Shown piece after piece: positions 42,527 through 51,573 of a stretch of DNA of 64,000 nucleotides. This DNA is from JBGQOG01 sp052113705. Its GTDB lineage: Bacteria > Pseudomonadota > Alphaproteobacteria > Rhodobacterales > Rhodobacteraceae. Within the stretch, counting starts at the first letter, position 1; every line of letters begins with the position of its first letter. The translations under genes were made by a program, and so were the position numbers. The DNA lies in contig NZ_JBGQOG010000002.1 of NCBI RefSeq assembly GCF_052113705.1, positions 394,299 through 458,298 on the forward strand, read 5' to 3'. The notes beneath the pieces were generated by a model. The model did not search any database. It was not told the DNA's origin and saw only the letters and a list, made by a program, of their open reading frames with translations.

Positions 42527-43186
42527 TCAGGCCTTCGGCTGTTTGGCAAAGCGCAGATAGGGCAGCTTGATGTCCAGCTGGCCATAGCGCTCGGTCGCCT
42601 GATCGGTCGGTACCGAGAGGGCCACGATCACATCCTGCCCCGGCACCCAGTTGGCGGGGGTGGCGAAGGGAACGCCATCGGTCGCCTGCACGGCATCCAG
42701 CGCGCGCAGGATCTCGGCGAAGTTGCGGCCGACCGACATCGGATAGGTCATCGTCAGGCGGACTTTCTTGTCCGGCCCGATGATGAAGACGGTGCGCACG
42801 GTGGCTGAATGCGCCGGGGTGCGGCCCTCGGTCGGCAGGTAATAATCGGCGGGCAGCATGTCATAGGCCTTGGCCACGGTCAGGCTGCTGTCGTCGATGA
42901 TCGGGAAATCGGCGGGCGCGCCCGAGAACGCCTCGATGTCGCGCTTCCATTTCTCATGATCGGCGACCGAGTCGACCGAAACGCCCAGCACCTTGGTCTT
43001 GCGCTTGGCGAATTCCGGCACCAGCTGCGCCACGGCGCCAAATTCGGTGGTGCAGACTGGCGTGAAATCGCGCGGATGCGAGAAGATGATGGCGTAGCTG
43101 TCGCCGATCCAATCGTGAAATGAGAGGCTGCCGGCGGTCGAGTCGGCGGTGAAATCCGGGGCGGTATCGTTGATGCGCAGACCCAT
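42527..43186 (-). CDS. 1-Cys peroxiredoxin (Prx6 type)
   Basis: 219 aa. Peroxidatic Cys45 lies in DFTPVCTTE and is the only cysteine in the protein. The long C-terminal extension with YPMSVGRNFAEILRALDAVQ and ATPANWVPG is characteristic of the Prx6 subfamily. Reduces hydrogen peroxide and lipid hydroperoxides, with recycling by an external thiol. AAGGAG upstream supports the start. An inverted repeat 36-59 bases upstream may be its operator. Confidence 0.95.
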   Translation of the reverse strand: MGLRINDTAPDFTADSTAGSLSFHDWIGDSYAIIFSHPRDFTPVCTTEFGAVAQLVPEFAKRKTKVLGVSVDSVADHEKWKRDIEAFSGAPADFPIIDDSSLTVAKAYDMLPADYYLPTEGRTPAHSATVRTVFIIGPDKKVRLTMTYPMSVGRNFAEILRALDAVQATDGVPFATPANWVPGQDVIVALSVPTDQATERYGQLDIKLPYLRFAKQPKA

Positions 43187-43221
43187 GGTGGTCTCCTTCT
43201 TTGTTCTCGCAGCTGAACCTA

Positions 43222-43245
43222 GGTGATACAGAACGAAGTTTCACC
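43222..43245. promoter_or_regulatory. Near-perfect inverted repeat GGTGATAC-N8-GTTTCACC, candidate operator
   Basis: Half-sites at 43222-43229 and 43238-43245 match in 7 of 8 positions, separated by 8 bases, in the divergent region between the peroxiredoxin and aldehyde dehydrogenase genes. It is far closer to the peroxiredoxin start. It does not fit the OxyR ATAG-N7-CTAT pattern. Confidence 0.45.
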
Positions 43246-43373
43246 CCCTTGCCTTAAAGCAGCAGAAAAACGGGAAGAATCTGTGGCATCAGGGCAGATG
43301 GATGGAATTATCTCCCATCCGGTTGCCTGTCGCCGGTGGCAATGCCACGCTATGGGCGAAATGGAGGAACACC

Positions 43374-44816
43374 ATGCTCAGCTATCCCGATTTCTACATC
43401 AACGGCGCCTGGGTTGCGCCCACTCTCGCGCGCCCCTGCGAGGTGATTGATCCCTCGACCGAAGAGCCCTGCGCGGTGATTTCGCTCGGCGATGCGCCGG
43501 ATACCAATGCCGCCGTGGCCGCCGCCAAAGCCGCTTTGCCGGGCTGGAGCGCCACGCCGCCCGCCGAACGTCTGGCAGCGGTGACGCGAATCCTCGCGGA
43601 ATACCGCCGTCGCCAGCCCGATATGGCGCGGGCGATCAGCCTGGAGATGGGCGCGCCGATGGATATGGCCTTTGACGATCAGGCCGAGGCCGGGGCCTAT
43701 CACATCGAGAACTTCATCACGGCTTTCAAAGATGTCACCTTCCTCCGTCCGCTCGGCGATCACGCGCCGGGCAGCATGATCGCGCTGGAGCCGGTGGGGG
43801 TGGTCGGGCTGATCACGCCCTGGAACTGGCCGATGAATCAGGTGACGCTGAAGGCGATCCCGGCACTGCTGGCGGGCTGCACCGTGGTGCTGAAACCCTC
43901 CGAGGTGGCACCGCTCTCCTCGCTGGTCTTTGCCGAGATCGTGCACGCGGTGGGGCTGCCCGCCGGGGTGTTCAATCTGGTCAACGGCGATGGCGTGGGC
44001 GTGGGCATGCAGCTGTCGACGCATCCCGATGTCGAGATGATCTCGTTTACCGGTTCCACCCGTGCCGGAATCGCGATTTCCAAGGCCGCCGCCGAGACGC
44101 TGAAAAAAGTGACGCTGGAGCTGGGCGGCAAGGGGGCGAACATCGTCTTTGCCGATGCGGGCGCCGAGGCGGTGAAGCGCGGCGTGCGGTCGTGTTTTTA
44201 CAACTCGGGCCAGTCCTGCAACGCGCCGACCCGGATGCTGGTTGAGCGCAGCTTTTACGACGAGGCGGTCGAGATTGCCCGCGAGACCGCCGAAGCAACG
44301 CAGGTGGCCACGGCGCATTCGCCCGGCACGCATATCGGCCCGGTGGTCTCCGAGGTGCAGTTCAGCAAGATCCAGGGGCTGATCGAAAAGGGCATTGCCG
44401 AGGGCGCGCGGCTGGTCGCGGGCGGTCCGGGACGGCCCGAGGGGCTGAACCGTGGCTATTTCATTCGGCCCACGGTCTTTGCCGATGTCACCCCGGACAT
44501 GAGCGTGGTGCGCGAAGAGATCTTTGGCCCGGTGCTGTCGATGATGCCCTTTGACAGCGAGGAAGAGGCGCTGGCACTGGCCAATGACACGATCTACGGC
44601 CTGACCAATTACGTGCAATCAGCCGATGGCGCGCGGCGTAACCGTCTGGCGCGGCTGTTGAAATCCGGTATGGTCGAGATGAACGGCATGCGGCGCGGCG
44701 CGGGCGCGCCCTTCGGCGGCGTCAAGGCCTCGGGCCGCGCGCGCGAGGGCGGCCATTGGGGGATTGAGGAATTCCTCGATGTGAAGTCGATCTCGGGCTG
44801 GGATGGCGCCGCCTGA
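43374..44816 (+). CDS. NAD(P)-dependent aldehyde dehydrogenase family protein
   Basis: 480 aa. TPWNWPMNQVTLKAIPALLAGCTVVLKPSE (cofactor site landmark), FTGSTRAGIAI, catalytic Glu in LELGGKGANIVF and nucleophile Cys282 in NSGQSCNAPTR. Oxidises an aldehyde to the acid; substrate not predictable. The ATG at 43374 is preceded by GGAGGA. Divergent from the peroxiredoxin gene, which suggests handling of aldehydes under oxidative stress, though this is only context. Confidence 0.93.
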   Translation: MLSYPDFYINGAWVAPTLARPCEVIDPSTEEPCAVISLGDAPDTNAAVAAAKAALPGWSATPPAERLAAVTRILAEYRRRQPDMARAISLEMGAPMDMAFDDQAEAGAYHIENFITAFKDVTFLRPLGDHAPGSMIALEPVGVVGLITPWNWPMNQVTLKAIPALLAGCTVVLKPSEVAPLSSLVFAEIVHAVGLPAGVFNLVNGDGVGVGMQLSTHPDVEMISFTGSTRAGIAISKAAAETLKKVTLELGGKGANIVFADAGAEAVKRGVRSCFYNSGQSCNAPTRMLVERSFYDEAVEIARETAEATQVATAHSPGTHIGPVVSEVQFSKIQGLIEKGIAEGARLVAGGPGRPEGLNRGYFIRPTVFADVTPDMSVVREEIFGPVLSMMPFDSEEEALALANDTIYGLTNYVQSADGARRNRLARLLKSGMVEMNGMRRGAGAPFGGVKASGRAREGGHWGIEEFLDVKSISGWDGAA

Positions 44817-44829
44817 GACCGGCCCCCCG

Positions 44830-44856
44830 GGTCGCGCGTCTAACCGGCGCGCGACC
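44830..44856. other. Stem-loop at convergent gene ends
   Basis: Perfect 9-bp inverted repeat (44830-44838 with 44848-44856), 9-base loop, lacking a T tract. It spans the last codons and stop of the metallophosphoesterase gene, just after the aldehyde dehydrogenase stop. It may protect mRNA ends or act as a rho-assisted terminator. Confidence 0.5.
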
Positions 44857-45631
44857 ATCCCATCTCATGGCGCCGGAATTGTCCGGTCTCGGCGGGCTCA
44901 AACACCGGATCGTCCTCGGCGCGGTAGCTGGTGATGTCGACCCGGCCGGGGTGAATGTCGAGGCAATTGAACGTGTTGCTCTCTCCCCGCACGCGGGTGG
45001 AGAGCCCGGTGCCCGCCTGCACGAACAACAGCCCCGGTTGTGCGGTAAAGGGCCCGACATGGGTGTTGTGCAGATGGCCCGACAGGACAATATCCGCGCC
45101 GCAGCCGCTCAGCCCGCCCAGAGCGCGGCGCGCGCCCTGCATCAGCTGTTTGGTGGTTTCGGCCTGATGCTCCAGCGGGTGGTGCAGCACCACAACCTGC
45201 GTGGTCTGCGCTGATTCCGGGCCAAAAGCGGCGCAGACCCGGTCAAGCCTTTTGCGCGACAGATGCCCGCGCTGCCAGGAAAACCGGTTGACGGTATTCA
45301 CCCCGACCACATCCAGTTCCTCGTCGTGATAGACCGGTTCGGTCTCGGGGTGGATATAGCGGCGGTAGCGGCCCCAGGGATTGAGGAAGCGCACGGCGAT
45401 ATTGTCCAGCGGCGTGTCGTGATTGCCGGGCACCGCGAGCACCGTGGCGGTCAGCCGCGTCAGAAACGCCGCCGCCTGTTCATATTGGCTGATGCGGGCG
45501 CGCTGGGTGAAATCGCCCGAAATCGCGATCAGATCGGGTTTCAGCGCATTCACCTGCGCGATCAGCGGCTCCAGCAGATCCGCGCGGGTGCGGCCGAAAT
45601 GCAGGTCGGAGAGATGGAGCAGCCGCCTCAT
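44840..45631 (-). CDS. Metallophosphoesterase
   Basis: 263 aa. Calcineurin-like phosphoesterase motifs in order: LSDLHFG (residue 7), ISGDFTQRA, VPGNHDTP, LHHPLEHQ and SGHLHNTH. Binds two metal ions. Substrate unknown; related enzymes act on cyclic nucleotides or lipid intermediates such as UDP-diacylglucosamine. Its ATG overlaps the stop of the lipid-kinase gene by 4 bases, so a lipid or nucleotide-lipid substrate is plausible. Confidence 0.92.
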   Translation of the reverse strand: MRRLLHLSDLHFGRTRADLLEPLIAQVNALKPDLIAISGDFTQRARISQYEQAAAFLTRLTATVLAVPGNHDTPLDNIAVRFLNPWGRYRRYIHPETEPVYHDEELDVVGVNTVNRFSWQRGHLSRKRLDRVCAAFGPESAQTTQVVVLHHPLEHQAETTKQLMQGARRALGGLSGCGADIVLSGHLHNTHVGPFTAQPGLLFVQAGTGLSTRVRGESNTFNCLDIHPGRVDITSYRAEDDPVFEPAETGQFRRHEMGWSRAG

Positions 45632-46662
45632 CCGCTGTGGTCTCCGGGGGCGGTCCCCTCTGCCTCGGGAATCGGGTTTTCCGGCGCGATGATGGTCAGG
45701 GCCTCGGTTTCGATCTTGAAGGTCAGCGGGCTGCGCATCCGGCCCTTCTCGCCGTCAAAGGCGATCAGCGGGCTTTTCTGTCGGGTGGAGATGGTGATGT
45801 CGCGCGCGCGGATCAGTTCAAGCCCGTCGCCGGGGCGCAGCTGCCGCCGGATCAGCCGCCAGGCCAGACGAAACAGCCCCGCCCGCCCGCGGTCCCGGGC
45901 CACGAACAGCGCGAAAGCATCGTTCGAGATCGCATCGCCGCCCTTCAGGCCGAAGAAGTCCAGCTGATAGGCCGAGCGGGCGACGAAAATCAGCGGGCTG
46001 CGCAGCCGGGTTTCGACGCCATCGGCGGTCAGCACCACCTGCATCGGCCGCTGAAATCGCAAAAAGGTTTTCACCACAGACCAATAGGCGGCAATCCGGT
46101 GGCGGCCAAAGCGGGCATAGGTCGTCTCGCGCTCTTTCAGGATCGAGGGATAGACGCCGAGGCTGGCGTTGTTGAGGAACACCTGCCCGTTGACCGTGGC
46201 CACCGCGATGCGGTGGTGGCCGCCTTGCAGGATCAGCCGGGCGGCGGCTTCGGGATCCTCGGGCAGGCCGAGACCGCGGGCGAAATAGTTGAACGTGCCC
46301 AGCGGCAGCACCGCCATCGCCGCATCCTTGCCCATCATCGCCGAGGCGATGGCCATCACCGTGCCGTCCCCCCCCGCCGCGACGATGGTGTCGAACCCGT
46401 CGCGCAGCGCCCGTTCGACATCTTCGGCAATATCGGTGTCGGTAGACCAGTACCGCAATTCGGCACGGTCGCCAAAAACCGCCATCGCGCGGGTGATGGC
46501 TTCCGCGTCATGGCTGTTGCGCCCCGAGGCGGCATTGGCGATGACGCAGATCCGCGCCGCGCCATCCGCGTTCACCGCGGCCAGTGGCGTCGCAGGATCA
46601 TTCGCCGGCAGCAGGGGCGGCATTTCAGGGGCGGTCAGGGTTTGCGGATCGGGCATTGGCAC
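45628..46662 (-). CDS. Diacylglycerol/lipid kinase family protein
   Basis: 344 aa. DAGKc catalytic domain: VIANAASGRNSHDAEAI near residue 40, the nucleotide loop VAAGGDGTVMAIA near 92 and VLPLGTFNYFARGLGLP near 120. A C-terminal lobe with INxxS-like sequence (VFLNNASLGVYPSILK) follows. Phosphorylates a lipid alcohol such as diacylglycerol or a sphingoid-like base. The first 35 residues are a low-complexity extension. Coupled to the metallophosphoesterase gene. Confidence 0.92.
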   Translation of the reverse strand: MPMPDPQTLTAPEMPPLLPANDPATPLAAVNADGAARICVIANAASGRNSHDAEAITRAMAVFGDRAELRYWSTDTDIAEDVERALRDGFDTIVAAGGDGTVMAIASAMMGKDAAMAVLPLGTFNYFARGLGLPEDPEAAARLILQGGHHRIAVATVNGQVFLNNASLGVYPSILKERETTYARFGRHRIAAYWSVVKTFLRFQRPMQVVLTADGVETRLRSPLIFVARSAYQLDFFGLKGGDAISNDAFALFVARDRGRAGLFRLAWRLIRRQLRPGDGLELIRARDITISTRQKSPLIAFDGEKGRMRSPLTFKIETEALTIIAPENPIPEAEGTAPGDHSG

Positions 46663-46789
46663 CTCCTCGGGGTCCGGGCCCGGATGGGGGCTCGGGTTCC
46701 GGGGCCAACGCTGTAAGGCTGAATTCGTTGCCTCATGCGGTCAGATTTTTAGGGAGAGGGGGCTTATCAGGGGCGGGGAGGCTGGCCCT

Positions 46790-46799
46790 CCCCCCCCCC
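46790..46799 (+). repeat. Poly-C tract (10 bases)
   Basis: Uninterrupted C10 on the plus strand (G10 on the strand coding the neighbours) between the glycosyltransferase stop and the lipid-kinase start. Homopolymers of this length can slip during replication. Confidence 0.8.
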
Positions 46800-46812
46800 G
46801 CGCAGGCGATCC

Positions 46813-48396
46813 TCAGGGGGCTGCTGCGTAAAGATGCCAGAGCGCGCCGCGAAAGCGGATCTCTTGCGTGGCGGTCCGCCCCGGCAGCGGGTTGCGCGCC
46901 AGAAAGGCTCCGGCGGGATGGGTGGTCAGCCATTCGGCCTGTGCCTCCGGCGTTTCCAGCACCGGCATCGGCTGCGTCAGACGGCCGAGAAAGGTGAATT
47001 CGCCCTGATAATCGCCCTCGGTCAGTGCAATGCCGGTGGCTTCATGCGCCTTAAGCCAGTCGGCGATGGGCTGACCGCTGGGCAAGGCCACCAGAAGGTG
47101 CAGCATCAAAAGGGTGCCGGGGGCCACCAGCATCACGGCCGCGCGGTCGCTTGCCGCCCGCCACAGGAAAAGCGCGAGGAGGACAAAGACCGCCGCCCCG
47201 GCCAGAAAGCGCAGAACCGGCACGGCGACGCCCTCGGTCTGGTCGGGCGAGACGATGCCCGTGGCGAGCGCGCCCCCGGCAACAAGCAGGATGGCGGCGG
47301 GGATCAACAGCAGCAGCCGCCGCAGCGTCGGGCCGGTGCGGTAGGGCATGGCGGGGGCGAGAAGCAGGGCGAGGGCAGGCAGTTCGGGCATCAGGTAATG
47401 CGCCTGTTTGCTGCTGATGAGGCTGAAGGCCACAAAGGCCGCGAGGATCCACAGGCTGAGCAGGCGTCCGGTCTCGCTGCGGATCAGCCGGAGCGGGGAC
47501 AGACGCGACAATGCCGCCCGGCTCCAGCCCCAGGGCCAGAGGTAGAACGGGCTGAGCGCGAGGAAGAACCACAACGGCTTGCGGTGATCAAAGGCCGAGA
47601 CCATCCGCCCGGCATTTTGCCGCCAGAGCACCTCCTCGCGGTACTCCGCCCCGCCGAAGATCAGTGCGGGCGCCAGCCAGAGCGCCACCAGTGCCAGTGC
47701 CACGCCGATCGCCAGCGCCAGATGCAGATACCAGCGTTGCAGCGGCGGGCGCGGCACGTCGGTGGCCCAGAGCGGCATCAGAAGGGCGGCGGGCATCAGA
47801 TGCAGCAGGATCACCGGCCCTTTGGCATAGACGCCAAAGCCGATGGCCGCGCCAAGGAGCAGCGCCTGCGGCAGCGCCCTGCGCGCGGTGTCCGCCCGCC
47901 GCATCGCCACCAGCGCCAGCATGCCGATCAACGTGGCGCAGGTCAGCATGGTGTCGAACATGGTCATCGAGCCGTAGAGGAGAAAAATCCCGCCGGTCGC
48001 AAGGATGAGCGCGGCCGCCCCCGCCCGCTCGGTGCCGATGGTGCCGCCATCCTCCGCCGCGCCGCCGCGCGGCCAAAGCGCCAGCGACAGCCGGTAGGTC
48101 AGCCAGATCGCCAATGCGCCAAAGGCGGGCCCCACCATCCGGGCGGCGGTCTCACTGACCCCGGTGCCCTGCCAGACAAGGGTGATCAGCCAGAAGAGCA
48201 GCGGCGGTTTATGCCCGTAAATCTCGCCGTTCAGATGCGGCACGAGCGAGGAGCCGCCCTGCCACATCTCCCAGGCGACGGTGACATAGCGCGTCTCGTC
48301 AATCGCGAGGAGCGGGCGCAGCAGAAGCATCGCCACCGCGAGCGCGAGAAAGATCGCCAGAGCAATCAGCAAAGGGTAGCGGGTGCTCAGGCGCAT
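46813..48396 (-). CDS. ArnT-like glycosyltransferase family 39 membrane protein
   Basis: 527 aa with about a dozen membrane segments. The catalytic acidic pair occurs in the first periplasmic loop (LLAIDETRYVTVAWEMW, near residue 32), followed by GHKPPLLFWL, typical of polyprenyl-phosphate sugar transferases such as ArnT. ArnT relatives decorate lipid A or proteins. GGAG five bases before 48396 selects that ATG; an in-frame ATG at 48411 touches its putative ribosome site. Upstream of the lipid kinase on the same strand. Confidence 0.9.
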   Translation of the reverse strand: MRLSTRYPLLIALAIFLALAVAMLLLRPLLAIDETRYVTVAWEMWQGGSSLVPHLNGEIYGHKPPLLFWLITLVWQGTGVSETAARMVGPAFGALAIWLTYRLSLALWPRGGAAEDGGTIGTERAGAAALILATGGIFLLYGSMTMFDTMLTCATLIGMLALVAMRRADTARRALPQALLLGAAIGFGVYAKGPVILLHLMPAALLMPLWATDVPRPPLQRWYLHLALAIGVALALVALWLAPALIFGGAEYREEVLWRQNAGRMVSAFDHRKPLWFFLALSPFYLWPWGWSRAALSRLSPLRLIRSETGRLLSLWILAAFVAFSLISSKQAHYLMPELPALALLLAPAMPYRTGPTLRRLLLLIPAAILLVAGGALATGIVSPDQTEGVAVPVLRFLAGAAVFVLLALFLWRAASDRAAVMLVAPGTLLMLHLLVALPSGQPIADWLKAHEATGIALTEGDYQGEFTFLGRLTQPMPVLETPEAQAEWLTTHPAGAFLARNPLPGRTATQEIRFRGALWHLYAAAP

Positions 48397-48627
48397 CGAA
48401 GCTCCGTACATCTTCCTGGGGGCGCTCGGCGGCAGCCGGGCGCCAGGGTCGGTGAGGGGGGACCCGGCACACCAGACCCCTGATGTTTCCGCAAAACCAC
48501 GAAAACGGCGTGCACGGCCAGATAAAACCGTTTGGCTTACAATTTTGTAACCCCCCGGCAAGGTGGTGGTGAGGTCGCGCGCTCAGGGTGCCGCTATCGC
48601 CCCACGGGCCTGTGCATGAGGAAAACA

Positions 48628-49233
48628 ATGACTGACGGTTTGAATGCCACCGCGCCGCGCCACAATCTGGCGACGCGGTTTTTTCACGGGGCGCTGGCCC
48701 TCGCGATCATCACCCAGCTGGTCACCAGCCTGGTGATGGACGGCCCGGATGAGGAATCCGCCGGGGACGCCCTGTTTCAGCTGCACCGCTATGCGGGGCT
48801 GACGGCGATGGCGCTGGCGCTGGGCTTTTGGCTGGTCATTCTGGGCCGCCGTCAGGGCACGGCCTTCGGCGCGCTGTTCCCGTGGTTCTCGGGCAGTCGC
48901 CGGGCGGCGGTGTTCCGCGATATCGGTCATTATCTCAAAGCGATCACCCGTCTGCGCCTGCCCGAGCCGGACATCGACAGCCCGCTGGCTTCGGCGGTGC
49001 ATGGGCTGGGCCTGTTGCTGATGACGGCAATGGCGCTGAGCGGCACGCTTTACTTCATTCAGGTCAATCTGGGGCTGCATTCGGCCGAGCCGGACGACAT
49101 GCCGGTGATGTTGGTGCATTTCGCACTGGCCAATCTGGTCTGGGTCTATCTGATCGCCCATGCCAGCCTTGCTGTCCTGCATCACCTGTTGCGCAGCCTG
49201 TCGCTTGGCTCCATGTGGTCGCTGCGCGGCTGA
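48628..49233 (+). CDS. Small di-heme cytochrome b (b561/HupC-like) membrane protein
   Basis: 201 aa. Four membrane helices with histidines positioned for two hemes: RFFHGALALAI, FQLHRYAGLTAM, LIAHASLAVLHHLL and the helix around AVHGLGLLLMTA. Such cytochromes carry electrons between quinones and periplasmic partners. A GAGG six bases upstream supports the ATG at 48628. The end overlaps the end of the histidine kinase gene on the other strand by 52 bases. Confidence 0.88.
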   Translation: MTDGLNATAPRHNLATRFFHGALALAIITQLVTSLVMDGPDEESAGDALFQLHRYAGLTAMALALGFWLVILGRRQGTAFGALFPWFSGSRRAAVFRDIGHYLKAITRLRLPEPDIDSPLASAVHGLGLLLMTAMALSGTLYFIQVNLGLHSAEPDDMPVMLVHFALANLVWVYLIAHASLAVLHHLLRSLSLGSMWSLRG

Positions 49234-50666
49234 TCCGCACCCGCTGACCCAACCGGCCGACCCGGGGAGGCCGGCGCTGGCCGGCCCTGTCCCGGGGGTG
49301 CTGCTGTAAACAGCAGCTCCACCCGCAACCCCGGCGCGGCATCCTCCAGCCGCAAGCTGGCGCCATGCAGATCAGCCACCGCCTTGACGAGGCTGAGGCC
49401 AAGGCCCGAGCCGGGTGTGGTGCGGCTTTTTTCCAACCGATAGAGGCGCTGCAACACCCGGTTCCGCTCCGTCTCGGGGATGCCGGTGCCATTGTCGGTG
49501 AGGGAAAGCCGCACCTGCTGCCCGTCGCGCGCGAGGGCCACGGTGATTTCGGTGCCCTTCGGGCAATGTTGCAGCGCGTTCTCGATCAGATTGGCCAGCA
49601 GCTGCATCAGCAGATCGCGGTCACCTTCCAGCCATTGTGGCGAAGCGGGGGGCATATAGTGCAGCACCATCCCGGCATCGGTGGCGACTTCGGTATAGAT
49701 CTCGGTGACTTGTGCCGTCAGTTCGGCCAGATCCAGCGGCGCGAAATGCGCGCGTCGGCTGCCGCTCTCGATCTGGGCGATGCGCAGAAGGGCCGCGAAG
49801 ATCTCGCTGATACGGTCGCTTTCCTGCAGGGCCTCCTGCAATTCTGCCGCGAGTTCAGGGGGCTGGCCCGCGGCCTCGACCCGCCGCTGGGCCGTTTCCA
49901 GACGCAGATGCAGCCGGTTCAGCGGGGTGCGCAGATCATGGGCGATATCGGCGCTGACCTGCCGCACAGCCTCGACATGTTGCTCCAGCTGCGACAGCGC
50001 GGCGTTGATCTGCTGGCCCAGCCGGTCGATGTCATCATGGTTCCGCGACAGAGCGATGCGCGCCCCCAGATCGCCCTCGGCCACCCGGCTCATGGCGGTT
50101 TCGATCGCGTCAATACGGTCGCGGACCCGACGGGCCAGCGTCAGCCCGGCCGCGAGAGCAGTGAACAACACCAGAATAACCGACCATCCCAGCGTGCCGA
50201 GGAAGACTTCGCGCAGTTCGTGCAGTTCCATCTGATCCTGGCCGACGATCAGCGTGAACGCCCCCGCAGTGCCCATAAAAACCCGGTACTGCATGTCGGA
50301 CGCCAGGCCGAGTTGCTGGCCCCGCAGACTGCTCCAGCCGGGCGGCAGGTCACTGGGGCGGCGTTGAAGGTTGCCCACCCGGATCTGCCCCGTGGCGTCC
50401 ACAAGCTGATAGACATTGCCGCTTTCGGGGTTGGCACTGATCCGCGCCTCGATTTCTTCGATCAGTTCGGCGCTGCCATGCTCCCGCGCGGCCTCCGACA
50501 GCAGGTTGAAGGTTTCGTCAATATGCTGATCCTGCCGCTGTGCCAGCTGCGTGCTCATCGTGGCATAGGCGATGGCGCCGACAAGGATGGTTGAGCTGAG
50601 CATCAGCCCGGCAAAGGTCAATGCCAGCCGGACCGGGGTGCTGCGAAGGGCTTCAATCCGGCGCAT
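49182..50666 (-). CDS. Sensor histidine kinase
   Basis: 494 aa. Two membrane segments (about 15-37 and 155-178) frame a periplasmic sensor domain of about 115 residues. A HAMP domain follows (to about 230). Then come the H-box SADIAHDLRTPLNRLHLRLE, N-box LANLIENALQHC, G1 DNGTGIPE and G2 GSGLGLSLVKAV. The C-terminal 40 residues after the ATPase domain are low-complexity and are encoded opposite the end of the cytochrome b gene. It starts inside the end of the response regulator gene (14-base overlap). Confidence 0.93.
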   Translation of the reverse strand: MRRIEALRSTPVRLALTFAGLMLSSTILVGAIAYATMSTQLAQRQDQHIDETFNLLSEAAREHGSAELIEEIEARISANPESGNVYQLVDATGQIRVGNLQRRPSDLPPGWSSLRGQQLGLASDMQYRVFMGTAGAFTLIVGQDQMELHELREVFLGTLGWSVILVLFTALAAGLTLARRVRDRIDAIETAMSRVAEGDLGARIALSRNHDDIDRLGQQINAALSQLEQHVEAVRQVSADIAHDLRTPLNRLHLRLETAQRRVEAAGQPPELAAELQEALQESDRISEIFAALLRIAQIESGSRRAHFAPLDLAELTAQVTEIYTEVATDAGMVLHYMPPASPQWLEGDRDLLMQLLANLIENALQHCPKGTEITVALARDGQQVRLSLTDNGTGIPETERNRVLQRLYRLEKSRTTPGSGLGLSLVKAVADLHGASLRLEDAAPGLRVELLFTAAPPGQGRPAPASPGRPVGSAGADQPRSDHMEPSDRLRNR

Positions 50667-51330
50667 GCAGGGAATATCCGGCGTTCTTGACGGTGTGCAG
50701 CAGGGCGACCGCAAAGGGCCGGTCGATCTTGGCGCGCAAACGGCTGATGTGGGTTTCGACGACGCTGGTCTTGGGGTCGAAATGGAATTCCCAGACCTGT
50801 TCGAGCAGCATCGTGCGGGTGACGACCCGGCCCGCGTGGCGCATCAGCAGCTCCAGAAGCATGAATTCGCGCGGCAGCAGGTCAAGCTTTTGCCCACCTC
50901 GGCGGACCTGACGGCGCAAGAGGTCCATCTCAAGGTCGAGCACCTGCAAAACGGTTTGCTGCTGCTGCACTGGCGGGCGGCGGGCGAGCGCCTGCACGCG
51001 GGCCATCAGCTCGGCAAAGGCGAAAGGTTTCACGAGGTAGTCATCGCCGCCCGCTTCCAGCCCGTCGACGCGGTCCTCAATCCCGCCGAGTGCTGTCAGG
51101 AACAGCACCGGCACCCGTTGCCCGGCGGCCCGCAGCGCCTTGACCAGCGAGAGACCGTCGAGCCCCGGCAGCATCCGGTCAACGATCAGCACGTCATAGG
51201 CTTCGCGCGCGGCGTGAAACAGTGCATCATGGCCATTGTCCAGATGGTCGCAATGGTGTCCGGCCTCATGCAGGCCACGGATCAGATAGGCCGCAGCGGT
51301 GGGGTCGTCTTCGACAAGCAACAGGCGCAT
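50653..51330 (-). CDS. OmpR-family response regulator paired with the sensor kinase
   Basis: 225 aa. Receiver VEDDPTAAAYLIRGLHEAG, phospho-Asp in VLIVDRMLPGLDG near residue 51 and KPFAFAEL. The winged-helix output has LDLLPREFMLLELLMRHAG and TSVVETHISRLRAKID. First gene of a two-gene operon with the kinase. It diverges from the caspase-like/peptidoglycan-binding gene, so that gene and the nearby cytochrome b are candidate targets. Confidence 0.94.
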   Translation of the reverse strand: MRLLLVEDDPTAAAYLIRGLHEAGHHCDHLDNGHDALFHAAREAYDVLIVDRMLPGLDGLSLVKALRAAGQRVPVLFLTALGGIEDRVDGLEAGGDDYLVKPFAFAELMARVQALARRPPVQQQQTVLQVLDLEMDLLRRQVRRGGQKLDLLPREFMLLELLMRHAGRVVTRTMLLEQVWEFHFDPKTSVVETHISRLRAKIDRPFAVALLHTVKNAGYSLHAPD

Positions 51331-51573
51331 GAAACCTCCGGTTGGGGCGATTCATGCCAGTCTTGCACCAGACGGCGGCGGGGGGAAAGCGGCATGGGCG
51401 CGCAGACCCGCCCCGCCGCCGCTGGCCCGCCGCCACGGTTGCACGGGGGCCGGGCGCCTGTTGGGCGCGCCATGGGAACGGGGGGGCAGGGAACCGAAAC
51501 CGCAGCGCCGCGCGTTGGGCCTGCGGACCAGATGCAGGACGGGGCGGCGTGTCGCCCGACGGGAGGATGCAAA

